In this document: positions 27,254 to 37,090 of the stretch, in pieces
Layout: the number at the start of each line of letters is the position of its first letter
How positions within the stretch are numbered: position 1 is the stretch's first letter
Source: Ruegeria sp. THAF57
GTDB lineage: Bacteria > Pseudomonadota > Alphaproteobacteria > Rhodobacterales > Rhodobacteraceae
NCBI RefSeq assembly: GCF_903914075.1
Contig: NZ_CAIWNQ010000004.1
Coordinates: 186,001 to 250,000 of the forward strand
Direction of reading: 5' to 3'
DNA length: 64,000 bases
Position numbers and translations under genes: made by a program
Notes under the pieces: generated by a model
What the model saw: only the letters and a program-made list of their open reading frames with translations
What the model was told of the DNA's origin: nothing
Databases searched by the model: none

Positions 27254-27942
27254 CAGAGCCACTTCGCAGGGACCGCGCGACCGTTCAACCCGGCGAATAC
27301 GTTACTGTTAAGGTGATTGATAGCGGCACCGGGATTGCTTCGGACAAATTGCAAAAGGTCTTTGAACCCTTCTATACGACGAAGAGAACCGGCGAAGGCA
27401 CGGGGCTGGGCCTGTCTACTGTTTACGGAATCGTAAAGCAGACGGGGGGGTTCATCTTTGTTGACAGTCTGGTTGGGCGCGGAACCGAATTCACAGTATT
27501 CCTGCCTGTCTCGGGCGCAGAGGAGCGGATTGTTCCCGAAGAAACCACCTTGCCTAACGCTCAGGGTGCTCGATCGGGCGAGGGCGTTGTCCTCTTGGTT
27601 GAGGATGAAGCACCGGTCCGGGCATTTGCCACCCGCGCGTTGCGGTTGAAAGGGTACACGGTGCTTGAGGCAGATTGCGCGGAAGAGGCTTTACGGTTGC
27701 TGGAAGATGGGTCCTTGAATGTGGACGTTTTTGTCACCGATGTCGTTATGCCCGGCATTGATGGGCCGACATGGGTTCGCAGGGCGTTGGAAGACCGTCC
27801 CGACGTCAGGGTCATCTTCATGTCAGGCTATACCGAAGGCGCATTTGGGAACTCGGACCACGATATCAGCAATTCGACCTTCCTGCCGAAACCCTTTTCT
27901 TTGAACCAACTTACAGAAGCGGTGTTTCAACAAATTAATTGA
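27223..27942 (+). CDS. cckA: CckA C-terminal fragment (G boxes and receiver domain)
   Basis: As read, this 239-codon frame begins at GTG 27223, which is simply an internal Val codon of the intact gene. It carries the rest of the ATPase domain (FEPFYTTKRTGEGTGLGLS) and the receiver domain, with Asp in VTDVVMPG and the conserved Ser/Lys region (FMSGY; LPKPF). No ribosome-binding site precedes the GTG, so separate translation is doubtful unless coupled to the overlapping upstream frame. Confidence 0.7.
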   Translation: MRIETEVVRLTEPLRRDRATVQPGEYVTVKVIDSGTGIASDKLQKVFEPFYTTKRTGEGTGLGLSTVYGIVKQTGGFIFVDSLVGRGTEFTVFLPVSGAEERIVPEETTLPNAQGARSGEGVVLLVEDEAPVRAFATRALRLKGYTVLEADCAEEALRLLEDGSLNVDVFVTDVVMPGIDGPTWVRRALEDRPDVRVIFMSGYTEGAFGNSDHDISNSTFLPKPFSLNQLTEAVFQQIN

Positions 27943-27947
27943 AACGG

Positions 27948-28541
27948 TCAGAGCGCGGCGTCATGACATGCGAATTCGGCGGCATGTGATTGGCGAAATG
28001 CTATTTCCGTTTCCGGGCTCAAACTCAAATCGCGTTTTGGCGAGACATTCTCTTGGGTCAAAGATATCTCGGTGCCAAGTCGGTCTTGCAGGAAATCCAG
28101 TATTTTGTCCTGATTTTCGTATTTGAAAACATGACTTGCGCCAACACCGTTGTTCCGTGTGCGAAAAAACTGGCTCTGACTGCCAATATCCGCGAAGCCC
28201 GGGCGTGGGGTTTGCATGTAGGCTTGAACGAAATCATCAAAGCTCAGGTCGTGGGTGGAATGCGGGTGGTTCAGACGCTCGGGTCGGCTGCGAAACTTGT
28301 ACCAACTGCCAAGCCAGTCGATCGGCTCTCGGACAACGGCCATAATTTCCATCTCGGTGTCGTACATTTTTCGAAAGATGTTCTGAAAAAAACGATCATA
28401 GCGTCGGACCGGCGCGTGTTTCAGATCCGGAGGGCCGGTAATCACAAGGTCAGCCCGATCCTGCAAGGCCGCATGGTACGCAGTGCTTCCGGTCTTGGGG
28501 ACGGCTAGGAACGCAAGACGTTCTTTATAGAAAACAAGCAA
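27948..28541 (-). CDS. Sulfotransferase-like protein
   Basis: A 197-residue protein resembling small sulfotransferase-family members of Rhodobacteraceae. The N-terminal loop AVPKTGSTAYHAAL (near residue 13) looks like a 5'-phosphosulfate-binding loop with a T-G-S motif, and VREPIDWLGSWYKFR (near 70) resembles the 3'-phosphate-binding segment. There is no signal peptide. Translation starts at TTG 28541, with CCAAGGACG upstream as a plausible ribosome-binding site; the next Met lies too far inside. The acceptor is unknown. It converges with cckA and is divergent from recA. Confidence 0.72.
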   Translation of the reverse strand: MLVFYKERLAFLAVPKTGSTAYHAALQDRADLVITGPPDLKHAPVRRYDRFFQNIFRKMYDTEMEIMAVVREPIDWLGSWYKFRSRPERLNHPHSTHDLSFDDFVQAYMQTPRPGFADIGSQSQFFRTRNNGVGASHVFKYENQDKILDFLQDRLGTEISLTQENVSPKRDLSLSPETEIAFRQSHAAEFACHDAAL

Positions 28542-28663
28542 TTATCGCGTCCTTGGCCAAGTTTGTCACAAGGGCAGAGTGGCGTAAACGACTCTTTAAC
28601 ACAATTGCTGAACAGTACTTTCTGTAAGTTTTTATTGAAATGTTCTCTCTTTGGTCCCATAAG

Positions 28664-28678
28664 GAACAAGAGGCGAAC
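28664..28678. promoter_or_regulatory. SOS (LexA) box of recA
   Basis: The sequence GAAC-AAGAGGC-GAAC is a perfect match to the alphaproteobacterial LexA site (GTTC-N7-GTTC on the other strand). It lies 56 bp before the recA start codon, within the expected promoter region, and indicates control of recA by LexA. Confidence 0.88.
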
Positions 28679-28733
28679 AAAGCAGTGATTGCCGCCCGTT
28701 AAAGGGTGTGACAAAAGGGAAGGCGACAGGACA

Positions 28734-29801
28734 ATGGCGGATCTTCTGACGATGAGCGACAAGAAAAACGCAGACAAGCAAAAGGCGCTCGACAGCGCGC
28801 TGGCGCAAATTGAACGGCAGTTCGGCAAGGGCTCGATCATGAAGCTGGGTGAAGATGCCAAGCAGGATATCGACGCTAGCTCAACCGGATCACTGGGGCT
28901 GGATATTGCGTTGGGAATCGGTGGGCTGCCGATGGGCCGGATTGTCGAGATTTACGGGCCAGAAAGCTCGGGTAAGACTACGCTGACGCTGCATTGTATT
29001 GCAGAACAGCAAAAACGCGGCGGTGTCTGTGCGTTTGTCGACGCGGAGCATGCGCTTGACCCGCAATATGCCCGCAAGTTGGGTGTTGATCTGGATGAGC
29101 TGCTGATCTCGCAGCCCGATACCGGCGAACAGGCGCTTGAGATTACCGATACTCTGGTGCGCTCGGGTGCGGTGAACATGGTCGTGGTCGACTCGGTCGC
29201 GGCGCTGACGCCGAAATCCGAGTTGGAGGGCGACATGGGCGACAGCAATGTCGGTGTTCAGGCCCGTTTGATGAGCCAGGCGATGCGCAAGCTGACCGGC
29301 TCGATCAGCCGCAGCAACTGCATGGTGATCTTCATCAACCAGATTCGGATGAAGATCGGCGTGATGTTTGGCAGCCCTGAGACCACGACCGGGGGCAACG
29401 CCCTGAAATTCTACAGCTCGGTGCGTCTGGATATCCGACGCATCGGCGCGATCAAGGATCGCGATGAAGTGGTTGGCAACCAGACTCGCGTAAAGGTCGT
29501 CAAGAACAAGGTGGCACCTCCGTTCAAGCAGGTGGAATTCGACATCATGTACGGCGAAGGCATTAGCAAGATGGGCGAACTGCTGGATCTGGGCGTAAAG
29601 GCTGGAGTGGTTGAGAAATCTGGCTCGTGGTTCAGCTATGGCGACGAGAGGATCGGGCAGGGGCGTGAGAATGCCAAGCAATACCTGCGTGACAACAGCC
29701 GGATCGCGCTTGAAATAGAAGACAAGATCCGAGCCGCGCATGGGTTGGATTTTGATATGCCGCCCGGTGCGGCCGAGGATGACGACATCCTCGAAGCCTG
29801 A
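28734..29801 (+). CDS. recA: Recombinase RecA
   Basis: A 355-residue strand-exchange ATPase for homologous recombination and SOS induction. The Walker A is [10 protein letters not shown] near 72-81, the Walker B region is VVVDSVAAL, and the DNA-binding loops are in the [20 protein letters not shown] and [17 protein letters not shown] regions. The C-terminal acidic tail ([11 protein letters not shown]) is typical. The ATG at 28734 follows GGAAGGCGACAGG; the frame opens 15 codons earlier but family alignment favours 28734. A LexA box lies upstream. Confidence 0.98.
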   Translation: MADLLTMSDKKNADKQKALDSALAQIERQFGKGSIMKLGEDAKQDIDASSTGSLGLDIALGIGGLPMGRIVEIYGPESSGKTTLTLHCIAEQQKRGGVCAFVDAEHALDPQYARKLGVDLDELLISQPDTGEQALEITDTLVRSGAVNMVVVDSVAALTPKSELEGDMGDSNVGVQARLMSQAMRKLTGSISRSNCMVIFINQIRMKIGVMFGSPETTTGGNALKFYSSVRLDIRRIGAIKDRDEVVGNQTRVKVVKNKVAPPFKQVEFDIMYGEGISKMGELLDLGVKAGVVEKSGSWFSYGDERIGQGRENAKQYLRDNSRIALEIEDKIRAAHGLDFDMPPGAAEDDDILEA

Positions 29802-29825
29802 TCTGATCCCGATTCCTGACAGACG

Positions 29826-29856
29826 GGCGGTCCTTCGGGGCCGCCTTGTTTCGTTT
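29826..29856 (+). terminator. Intrinsic terminator after recA
   Basis: A GC-rich hairpin GGCGGTCC-TTCG-GGGCCGCC (29826-29845, one G-T pair, tetraloop UUCG) is followed by TTGTTTCGTTT, 25 bp after the recA stop. Confidence 0.85.
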
Positions 29857-29937
29857 GGCCTTCCAATCCTGTGGACTATCCCATGGGACAGGGATAAACC
29901 CTTCTGGAACAAGATGACTGCGCGCTGAGAGAGCCTT

Positions 29938-32607
29938 ATGCCCACGCTGAACGATATCCGATCGACCTTTCTGAACTACTTTGCCAAACAAGGGCACGAA
30001 GTGGTGGCGTCCAGCCCTCTGGTGCCCCGCAATGACCCGACACTGATGTTTGTGAACTCGGGCATGGTGCAATTCAAGAACCTGTTTACCGGCGTTGAAA
30101 CCCGCGACTATCAGCGCGCGACAACGGCCCAGAAATGCGTGCGTGCAGGCGGCAAGCATAACGATTTGGACAATGTGGGTTACACCGCGCGCCACCACAC
30201 GTTCTTTGAAATGTTGGGGAATTTCTCATTCGGTGATTATTTCAAGCATGACGCGATCCCTTTCGCGTGGGAGCTGATCACCAAGGAATTCGGTATCGAC
30301 AAAAACCGTCTTCTGACAACGGTCTACCACACCGATGATGAGGCGTTCGAGATCTGGAAGAAGGTCGGCGTCCCCGAGGATCGGATTATCCGCATCGCCA
30401 CCAGTGACAACTTCTGGCAAATGGGCCCGACCGGACCGTGTGGTCCGTGCACCGAGATTTTCTATGATCACGGCGACCACATCTGGGGCGGCCCTCCGGG
30501 TTCGGCCGAGGAAGATGGTGATCGGTTCATCGAAATCTGGAACATCGTTTTTATGCAAAACGAACAGTTCGAGGACGGCTCGATGGTGGAACTGGACATG
30601 CAGTCCATCGACACCGGCATGGGGCTGGAGCGGATTGGCGCGTTGTTGCAGGGCAGCCATGACAATTATGACACCGACCTGTTCAAAACGCTGATCGAGG
30701 CGTCGGCGGATGCAACCGGCGTTGATCCATACGGCGATCAAAACGTGCATCACCGCGTGATTGCGGATCACTTACGCTCGACCTCGTTCCTGATTGCCGA
30801 TGGGGTGATGCCCAGCAATGACGGGCGCGGGTACGTTCTGCGCCGGATTATGCGTCGCGCTATGCGTCACGCGCATTTGCTGGGTGCGAAAGACCCTGTG
30901 ATGCACCGCCTTGTGCCCTCGTTGGTGCAGTTGATGGGTGCGCAATACACGGAACTGGGACAGGCGCAGGCGCTGATCGAAGAAACGCTGCTGCTCGAGG
31001 AAACTCGGTTCAAGCAGACTCTGGATCGCGGTCTGAAGCTGCTGGATGATGAGGTTGCGGGCCTGCCCGAAGGGGCCGCTCTGCCCGGCGATGCAGCATT
31101 CAAACTGTATGACACTTATGGTTTCCCGCTGGACCTTACGCAGGATGCGTTACGTGAAAAGGGCCGGACCGTGGATACCGATGGATTTGATGAGGCGATG
31201 GCCGAACAGAAAGCCAAGGCGCGCTCCGCATGGGCAGGTTCGGGCGAGGCCGCAGATCAGGCCGTTTGGTTTGACGTGCTGGACAGTGCCGGGGCCACGG
31301 ATTTTCTAGGCTATGATACTGAAAAGGCCGAAGGGCAGGTGGCTGCTCTGGTTGTGGATGGCGCGCTGGTCGACACTATCGAACAGGGCGGAACCGGCTG
31401 GGTCATCGTGAACCAAACCCCATTCTATGGTGAGGCCGGTGGTCAGGTCGGGGATACCGGCGAAATCCGACGGCTTGAGAATATGCAGGATGTGTCCAAG
31501 GTCGAAGACACTCGTAAGTTCGCCGAAGGTAAGGTCTATGCACATCGTGTGACGGTCAATCAAGGCGCGCTGTCCAAGGGTGACGGCGTCGAGCTTGAAG
31601 TGGATCATACCCGCCGTAGTGCGATCCGGGCCAACCACTCGGCCACGCACTTGCTGCATGAGGCGCTGCGCGAAACGCTGGGGGATCACGTGGCACAGCG
31701 CGGGTCGCTGAACGCCTCTGACCGACTTCGGTTCGATTTCAGCCACTCCAAGGCGCTGAGCACCGAGGAACTGCAAAAGGTCGAGCGTGAGGTGAATGCC
31801 TTTATCCGCCAGAACTCGACCGTGGAAACTCGGATCATGACGCCTGACGATGCGCGTGAACTGGGTGCGCAGGCGCTGTTTGGCGAGAAGTACGGCGACG
31901 AGGTGCGCGTTGTCTCGATGGGTAAAGCGCCCACGGGCAAAGGGCAGGACGGCGAAACGTGGTCGATCGAGCTGTGCGGTGGTACGCATGTCAAACAGAC
32001 CGGCGATATCGGAACCTTTGTCGTTCTTGGCGACAGTGCCAGCAGCGCGGGTGTGCGCCGTATCGAGGCATTGACCGGGGAAGAGGCTTTCCGCCATTTG
32101 TCGGCTCAGGATCAGCGGTTGGGGCAGATTGCGTCCGAACTGAAGGCACAGCCCGACGATGTGGTCAGCCGGGTGAAGACTCTGATGGACGAACGCAAGG
32201 CCCTGCAGAACGAAGTAGCGCAGTTGCGTCGCGACTTGGCGATGGCAGGGGGTTCAGGTCAGGGTGGCGCTGAAGCAAAAGATGTGAACGGCGTGCCATT
32301 CCTGGCGCAGGCGCTGACTGGTGTGTCCGGTAAGGATCTGCCTGCATTGATCGACGAACACAAAAGCCGTCTGGGATCGGGGGCTGTTTTGCTGATCGCG
32401 GATGCGGGCGGCAAGGCGGCGGTCGCGGCTGGTGTAACGCAGGACTTGACCGAAAAAGTTTCGGCGGTCGATCTGGTTCGCGCTGCTGTCGCGGAACTGG
32501 GCGGTAAGGGCGGCGGTGGCCGCCCTGACATGGCGCAGGGTGGCGGCAAGGACGCTTCGAATTCTGATGCGGCGATCAAAGCCGCTGAACAGGTACTGGA
32601 GGGGTAA
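29938..32607 (+). CDS. alaS: Alanyl-tRNA synthetase
   Basis: An 889-residue class II synthetase charging tRNA-Ala. The catalytic domain begins [20 protein letters not shown] with motif 2 around [18 protein letters not shown]. The editing domain has the H-x3-H site in [12 protein letters not shown] and the cysteine/histidine pair in CGGTHVKQ. A coiled-coil and C-Ala region follow ([21 protein letters not shown]), with a glycine-rich stretch near the end ([18 protein letters not shown]). Full length, no anomaly. Confidence 0.98.
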   Translation: MPTLNDIRSTFLNYFAKQGHEVVASSPLVPRNDPTLMFVNSGMVQFKNLFTGVETRDYQRATTAQKCVRAGGKHNDLDNVGYTARHHTFFEMLGNFSFGDYFKHDAIPFAWELITKEFGIDKNRLLTTVYHTDDEAFEIWKKVGVPEDRIIRIATSDNFWQMGPTGPCGPCTEIFYDHGDHIWGGPPGSAEEDGDRFIEIWNIVFMQNEQFEDGSMVELDMQSIDTGMGLERIGALLQGSHDNYDTDLFKTLIEASADATGVDPYGDQNVHHRVIADHLRSTSFLIADGVMPSNDGRGYVLRRIMRRAMRHAHLLGAKDPVMHRLVPSLVQLMGAQYTELGQAQALIEETLLLEETRFKQTLDRGLKLLDDEVAGLPEGAALPGDAAFKLYDTYGFPLDLTQDALREKGRTVDTDGFDEAMAEQKAKARSAWAGSGEAADQAVWFDVLDSAGATDFLGYDTEKAEGQVAALVVDGALVDTIEQGGTGWVIVNQTPFYGEAGGQVGDTGEIRRLENMQDVSKVEDTRKFAEGKVYAHRVTVNQGALSKGDGVELEVDHTRRSAIRANHSATHLLHEALRETLGDHVAQRGSLNASDRLRFDFSHSKALSTEELQKVEREVNAFIRQNSTVETRIMTPDDARELGAQALFGEKYGDEVRVVSMGKAPTGKGQDGETWSIELCGGTHVKQTGDIGTFVVLGDSASSAGVRRIEALTGEEAFRHLSAQDQRLGQIASELKAQPDDVVSRVKTLMDERKALQNEVAQLRRDLAMAGGSGQGGAEAKDVNGVPFLAQALTGVSGKDLPALIDEHKSRLGSGAVLLIADAGGKAAVAAGVTQDLTEKVSAVDLVRAAVAELGGKGGGGRPDMAQGGGKDASNSDAAIKAAEQVLEG

Positions 32608-32608
32608 G

Positions 32609-32896
32609 ATGCCCGCACTTTGGATCGCACATGTCACGGTGACAGACACCGAGGCTTATGGAAAATACGCTGAGCTTGCTGGACCAGCGATCGCCAAGCA
32701 CGGCGGAGAATTTATCGCGCGCGCCGCGCGATATGTGCAGCTTGAAGGTAAAGAACGGCCGCGCAACGTGGTTGCCCGGTTTCCGTCCGTAGAAGCCGCG
32801 GTCGAATGCTATAATTCGCCCGAGTATCAAGAGGCCCTGGATCACGCGCGCGGCGCAAGTGAGCGTGAACTCGTGGTCGTGGAAATCACTGAGTAG
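32609..32896 (+). CDS. DUF1330 family protein
   Basis: A 95-residue ferredoxin-like-fold protein of the DUF1330 family (IAHVTVTDTEAYGKYAELAG, VVARFPSVEAAVECYNSPEY). Its ATG is 1 bp after the alaS stop, so it is cotranscribed. The function of DUF1330 is not known; its dimeric alpha+beta barrel fold suggests small-molecule binding. A strong terminator follows. Confidence 0.88.
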   Translation: MPALWIAHVTVTDTEAYGKYAELAGPAIAKHGGEFIARAARYVQLEGKERPRNVVARFPSVEAAVECYNSPEYQEALDHARGASERELVVVEITE

Positions 32897-33264
32897 AATC
32901 AGTTTTTTCGGCCGCCGGGTATTAACTAACCCGGCGGCCGTTTTTATTGCGCGGATTTCAGCCAACGCGCAAAATCGAAATTGTGTCCTCCACCGGGCTC
33001 ACAATGTCATTCTAATATTTTATTTTTTTCAATGAGTTGCATCAGTTTTCTGAACGCAGCTCGCGACCTGCATGCCATAATTGTGGCTGGCTCAACGCAA
33101 TTCTTGCTCCAAATGGTCAAATTGAGTCACGAAATTCCGCCTCTTTTCCTTCGCACGGTCACGTCAGATTGCGCAGGCGGTTCCGTTTACCGATAGTTTC
33201 CGAACTGGGGATACGGTCCGGTCTGTTCGCAATCGCTTGGAGACATAAGGATCGAGGGACAGGC
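32897..33264. other. 368-bp intergenic region
   Basis: It contains the terminator of the alaS-DUF1330 transcript (32909-32940), then an AT-richer stretch of about 300 bp before the transglutaminase-like gene. An in-frame extension of that gene runs through it from 33037 but lacks family similarity. It probably holds the promoter of the downstream gene; I see no further gene. Confidence 0.5.
32909..32948 (+). terminator. Intrinsic terminator after the DUF1330 gene
   Basis: A perfect 12-bp stem (32909-32920 with 32929-32940, loop ATTAACTA) is followed by TTTTTATT on the plus strand. Confidence 0.92.
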
Positions 33265-33888
33265 ATGAATTCTGTTGGCATCGGAAGCAGAGCAGTTGTT
33301 AAGAGGTCGGCCTTATCACTAGGGCGGGCCATTGGAGTATCCGCTTTGGCATGCGCCGCCATGTTTGGTGGCTCGAATGTCGAGGCTAGCGAAGGAAGTT
33401 TTATCCGCGCGGTGGCTGCGTCGCCGCCGCCGTCGGGCGCGCGCCAGTTGTGCCGGCAATACGCTTGGGCGTGTTCAAGTACGTCGTCTATCTCATTGAC
33501 GACACAGCAGGAAATGAGAATCATCAACAGGGTCAATCGACAGGTTAACGCAACAACCCGAGAGGTCACCGACCAGTCGCAGTACCGCACAGTGGAACGA
33601 TGGGCATTGCCAACTTCCCGTGGAGGCGATTGTGAAGATTTCGCTTTGCTCAAAAAGCGGGATTTGATCCGGGCAGGCATTGATCCAAGCAAACTGCTGA
33701 TTGCGACCGTGCTGGATACGCAAAGACAGGCTCATGCAGTGTTGGTCTATCGCTCTGCCGGTGGCGATCTGGTGCTGGATAATCTGACCAACAGTATCAA
33801 GCCGTGGTCGGCCACCAGGTACCTGTTCTTGCGGATGCAGGACCCTAGAAAGCCAAGCAATTGGGTCGGAATTTACGGTCGAAGCTGA
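33265..33888 (+). CDS. Bacterial transglutaminase-like cysteine peptidase (BTLCP/LapG-related)
   Basis: A 207-residue secreted protein with a signal peptide of about 35-38 residues (hydrophobic core ALACAAMFGG). The mature part matches the BTLCP family: catalytic Cys in RGGDCEDFALLKK, His in RQAHAVLVYR and Asp in DLVLDNLTNSI, in the usual C-H-D order. LapG of this family is a periplasmic protease controlled by c-di-GMP through LapD that trims surface adhesins, but no LapD-like gene lies in the window. The ATG at 33265 follows GAGGGACAGGC. The next gene is a convergent, secreted, glycine/asparagine-rich protein. Confidence 0.86.
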   Translation: MNSVGIGSRAVVKRSALSLGRAIGVSALACAAMFGGSNVEASEGSFIRAVAASPPPSGARQLCRQYAWACSSTSSISLTTQQEMRIINRVNRQVNATTREVTDQSQYRTVERWALPTSRGGDCEDFALLKKRDLIRAGIDPSKLLIATVLDTQRQAHAVLVYRSAGGDLVLDNLTNSIKPWSATRYLFLRMQDPRKPSNWVGIYGRS

Positions 33889-33977
33889 GCGTAGCCTTCG
33901 AAATTGACGGCCGGCAAAAGGAAGGGCGACCAATCGGTCGCCCTTGTCCGTATCTGAGAGGCGGTCAGAACGCTCGG

Positions 33978-34925
33978 TTAGAATACACCGCCGCTCCCGT
34001 CGGAACCGCCGCCGCCAGCACCGCCGCCGCTGCCATCGCTGCCACCACCGTCGGAGCCGCCACCGCTGCCGTCAGAGCCACCGCCACCAGAGCCGCCGCC
34101 GTCACCGTTGTTGCCGCCAGTGTTGCCTCCACCATTGCTACCGCCGTTGCCGTCGCCGCTGTTGGAGTTTCCACCGCCATTGCTGCCGCCATTGCCGCTG
34201 CCGCTGTCGGAGTTTCCTCCTCCATTGCTGCCGCCGTTTCCGTCGCCGCTACCTCTTCTGCTGCCGTCATCGCTGCCGCCATTACTCTGTCCAGAAGAAC
34301 CAGAGTTGCCGCCACCGTTACTACCGCCATTGCCGCGACCTTCGCCATTGTCAGCACCGCCGTTGCTGCCGCCATTGCTGTCATTGCCGCCGCCGCTGTC
34401 GCCTGTGCTACCGCCGGAACCCGGTCCGTCACCGTTGCCGTTTCCGCTTCCGCCGCCGCCGTCATTGCCGCCACCGCCGTCGTTACCGCTGCCGCCGCCA
34501 GAATCACCTCTTGTTGGTGACACTCCACCACCGCCATTGGTCCCGTCGTCACCATCGGTGCCTGATCCGGTTTGTCCGCCGTCGCTACTGCTACCGGTCC
34601 CGGATGAGCCGAGCGAATTCTGATTTGCGTCATTGTTGCGTTGGTTGGCTGCGATGGTTGCGGTTGGGATGTCCGTAAGTATCGCTGCGAACAACGGGCA
34701 CGCTTCAGATGTGCGCGCCAGGATGTCTTCAAAATCCGGGCGGCGTTGAAGATACTTGAGCATCCTCCGATCAACGACCTGACAATCGCACAGAGTTTCT
34801 GTCGATACCGACTGTCGGGCCGTTTTAACTGTGCAAGTTTCCGATGCCTGGACGGTACCCGCGGAAATCAGTGGGAAGGTCGCAGAAATGAATACAAATG
34901 ATAGTAAACGGGATTTCACGCGCAT
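33978..34925 (-). CDS. Secreted Gly/Asn/Ser/Asp-rich low-complexity protein
   Basis: A 315-residue protein. A signal peptide (about 1-27, ending VQA) is followed by a conventional head of about 75 residues with four cysteines (CTVKTA; CDC; ACPLF), then about 200 residues made almost only of G, N, S and D, ending GGVF. Within this tail a 15-residue unit (D/S-G-N-G-G-S-N-G-G-G-N-S...) is repeated three times as 45-bp DNA units. No calcium-binding RTX nonapeptide (GGxGxDxUx) is convincing. It may be an extended or gel-forming surface or matrix protein; the function is unknown. It faces a BTLCP protease convergently, 89 bp away. Confidence 0.72.
   Translation of the reverse strand: MRVKSRLLSFVFISATFPLISAGTVQASETCTVKTARQSVSTETLCDCQVVDRRMLKYLQRRPDFEDILARTSEACPLFAAILTDIPTATIAANQRNNDANQNSLGSSGTGSSSDGGQTGSGTDGDDGTNGGGGVSPTRGDSGGGSGNDGGGGNDGGGGSGNGNGDGPGSGGSTGDSGGGNDSNGGSNGGADNGEGRGNGGSNGGGNSGSSGQSNGGSDDGSRRGSGDGNGGSNGGGNSDSGSGNGGSNGGGNSNSGDGNGGSNGGGNTGGNNGDGGGSGGGGSDGSGGGSDGGGSDGSGGGAGGGGSDGSGGVF
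34110..34244 (-). repeat. Three 45-bp tandem units inside the Gly/Asn-rich gene
   Basis: On the coding strand each unit encodes 15 residues beginning D/S-G-N-G-G-S-N-G-G-G-N. The starts of units one and three are exactly 90 bp apart. Degenerate GGN-type repeats continue on both sides. Such arrays may change copy number. Confidence 0.75.
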
Positions 34926-35087
34926 GGCGTCACTCCTTCAAACTCGTTAACACATCGCTTTACAAATAATAGTGTGCCACATTTTTAACACAAATTCACC
35001 GGTTCTTGGCCATATTTTAATAATGCTTGAAGGAAAAACTTAAGTTGCTGACACAATGTTGGGTTGAAAGTTTTTAAAAAACAAAAA

Positions 35088-35114
35088 GAAAGCCCATCGC
35101 AAAGATGGGCTTTC
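35088..35114 (-). terminator. Intrinsic terminator of typA
   Basis: An 11-bp stem GAAAGCCCATC/GATGGGCTTTC (35088-35098 with 35104-35114). On the minus strand the hairpin is followed by TTTTTGTTTTTT, so it ends the typA transcript about 80 bp after its stop. Confidence 0.9.
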
Positions 35115-35196
35115 GTTGAATGATTATTTCGCAGGGATACCCAAAAGTACCAAATTGCATATTTTGTTCCGAATATGGAAACCGCAATTTTCGAAA

Positions 35197-37014
35197 TTAT
35201 GCAGACTTGGCCATCCGCTTGCGTTCATGCGGATCAAGATAGCGCTTGCGAAGCCGGATGGCGTTTGGCGTAACTTCGACCAATTCGTCGTCGTCGATAT
35301 AGGCAATCGCCTCTTCTAGCGAGAACTGGACATGCGGTGTCAGTCGTACCGCGTCGTCAGACCCGCTGGCGCGCACGTTTGTCAGTTTTTTACCCTTGAG
35401 TGGGTTCACTTCCAGATCGTTGTCGCGGGAATGCTCGCCGATCACCATGCCTTGATAGACATCGGTTTGCGGCGCCACGAACATGCGTCCACGCTCTTCT
35501 AGGTTCCATAGGGCATAGGCCACGGCCTGTCCGTTTTCCATCGAGATCAGAACGCCTGCACGACGACCGGGAATTTGGCCTTTATGCGCGGCCCAGCCGT
35601 GGAAAACGCGGTTCAGAACACCGGTGCCGCGGGTGTCGGTCAAGAACTCGCCGTGATAGCCGATCAGACCCCGCGACGGCACATGCGCGATGATGCGGGT
35701 CTTACCAGCACCTGCGGGGCGCATTTCAACCAGTTCGCCCTTGCGCGCGCCGGTGACTTTCTCGATCACAGCGCCCGAGAATTCGTCGTCGACGTCGATG
35801 GTGACTTCTTCGATGGGTTCCATGCGCTGACCGTCTTCTTCGCGGAACAGAACCTGCGGGCGCGAGATACTAAGTTCGAACCCTTCGCGACGCATGTTTT
35901 CGATCAGAACGCCCATTTGCAATTCGCCACGGCCTGCGACCTCGAACGCTTCGCCGCCGGGGGTATCGGTGATACGGATGGCGACGTTTGACTCGGCCTC
36001 CTTCATGAGGCGGTCGCGGATCACGCGGGACTGAACCTTTTTTCCGTCACGACCGGCCAGAGGCGAGTCGTTGATGCCAAAGGTCACTGTGATGGTCGGC
36101 GGGTCGATGGGTTGGGCGGGCAGGGCCTCTTCAACCTGCGGGGACACAAGCGAATCCGCAACGGTCGCTTTGCTCATGCCAGCGATGGTGACGATGTCAC
36201 CGGCTTCGGCCACGTCGATGGGCTGTTGGGCCAGACCGCGGAACGCGAGGATTTTCGAGGCGCGGAAGTTTTCGATCAAAGTACCGTCGCGCGACAGCGC
36301 CTTGAGGCTATCGCCCGCTTTCAGTGTGCCGCTTTCGACGCGGCCGGTCAGGATTCGTCCGATGAACGGGTCGCTGCCCAGCGTCGTTGCCAGCATACGG
36401 AACGGTTCGTCTTTCTTGTCGGCCTGTTTGGGGGCAGGGACGTGATCGACGATCAGGTCGAACAAGGCGGTCAGGTCCTTGCGCGGACCGTCCAGCTCCA
36501 TATCCGCCCAGCCAGAACGGCCCGAGGCGTACATCGCCGGGAAGTCCAACTGGTCATCGTCCGCGCCGAGGTTGGCGAACAGGTCGAAGCACTCATCCAG
36601 CGCGCGGTCGGGTTCAGCGTCGGGCTTGTCGACCTTGTTCAACACCACGATCGGACGCAGGCCCAGCGCTAGCGCCTTGGAGGTCACGAATTTGGTCTGC
36701 GGCATCGGGCCTTCGGCCGCATCGACCAACAGAACCACACCGTCGACCATCGACAGGATCCGCTCAACCTCGCCGCCGAAATCGGCGTGGCCGGGGGTGT
36801 CGACGATGTTGATGCGCGTACCTTTCCATTCGACCGAAGTTGCCTTGGCTAGGATGGTGATCCCGCGCTCACGCTCCAGATCGTTGCTGTCCATGGCGCG
36901 TTCCGCCACGGCCTGATTTTCCCGGAACGCACCGGATTGTTTGAGCAGCTCATCCACCAGGGTCGTCTTGCCGTGGTCCACGTGAGCGATGATTGCGATA
37001 TTGCGCAGGTCCAT
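35197..37014 (-). CDS. typA: Ribosome-associated translational GTPase TypA/BipA
   Basis: A 605-residue translational GTPase of the EF-G-like family, acting in ribosome assembly and stress adaptation. G1 is [10 protein letters not shown] at about 12-21, G2 RERGITI, G3 DTPGHADF and G4 [13 protein letters not shown]-like domains III and V and the BipA-specific C-terminal domain ([20 protein letters not shown]) follow. Full length, with its own terminator. The upstream SMR gene is on the same strand 76 bp away. Confidence 0.97.
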   Translation of the reverse strand: MDLRNIAIIAHVDHGKTTLVDELLKQSGAFRENQAVAERAMDSNDLERERGITILAKATSVEWKGTRINIVDTPGHADFGGEVERILSMVDGVVLLVDAAEGPMPQTKFVTSKALALGLRPIVVLNKVDKPDAEPDRALDECFDLFANLGADDDQLDFPAMYASGRSGWADMELDGPRKDLTALFDLIVDHVPAPKQADKKDEPFRMLATTLGSDPFIGRILTGRVESGTLKAGDSLKALSRDGTLIENFRASKILAFRGLAQQPIDVAEAGDIVTIAGMSKATVADSLVSPQVEEALPAQPIDPPTITVTFGINDSPLAGRDGKKVQSRVIRDRLMKEAESNVAIRITDTPGGEAFEVAGRGELQMGVLIENMRREGFELSISRPQVLFREEDGQRMEPIEEVTIDVDDEFSGAVIEKVTGARKGELVEMRPAGAGKTRIIAHVPSRGLIGYHGEFLTDTRGTGVLNRVFHGWAAHKGQIPGRRAGVLISMENGQAVAYALWNLEERGRMFVAPQTDVYQGMVIGEHSRDNDLEVNPLKGKKLTNVRASGSDDAVRLTPHVQFSLEEAIAYIDDDELVEVTPNAIRLRKRYLDPHERKRMAKSA

Positions 37015-37090
37015 GAGAGGTCAGCCTTTGAACGGGAAGTTGCCGCGCGCATAGCGTGGTTTGACCAAATAGACCAGCCCTAACCGGCGA

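Larger units (their letters stand above)
25652..27942 (+). pseudogene. cckA: cckA hybrid histidine kinase, split by a one-base frameshift
   Basis: Two adjacent frames together encode a CckA-like hybrid kinase of about 760 residues. In order: two N-terminal membrane helices (residues about 20-60), PAS-like sensing region, dimerisation/H-box (GGVAHDFNNLLTAISG), N-box (LVVNARDAMPDGG), G boxes (VIDSGTGI; GTGLGLSTVYGIV) and a receiver domain with phosphoacceptor Asp (FVTDVVMPGIDG). The break is at a run of six G residues, 27215-27220. Adding one G restores D-G-G-D-V-R-I-E-T across the join. As written, the ATP-binding domain is cut between N and G boxes, which would destroy kinase activity. CckA normally feeds the ChpT-CtrA phosphorelay. 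A sequencing error in the homopolymer is a serious possibility. Confidence 0.85.

Noticed and set aside
33984..34560. Repetitive stretch considered as a CRISPR array
   Set aside because: Repeats are coding, imperfect and contiguous with no unique spacers; no cas genes nearby.
34108..34623. Proline/leucine-rich and arginine-rich frames opposite the Gly/Asn-rich gene
   Set aside because: Their composition is the direct complement of the GGN-type repeats; no signal peptide or ribosome-binding site.
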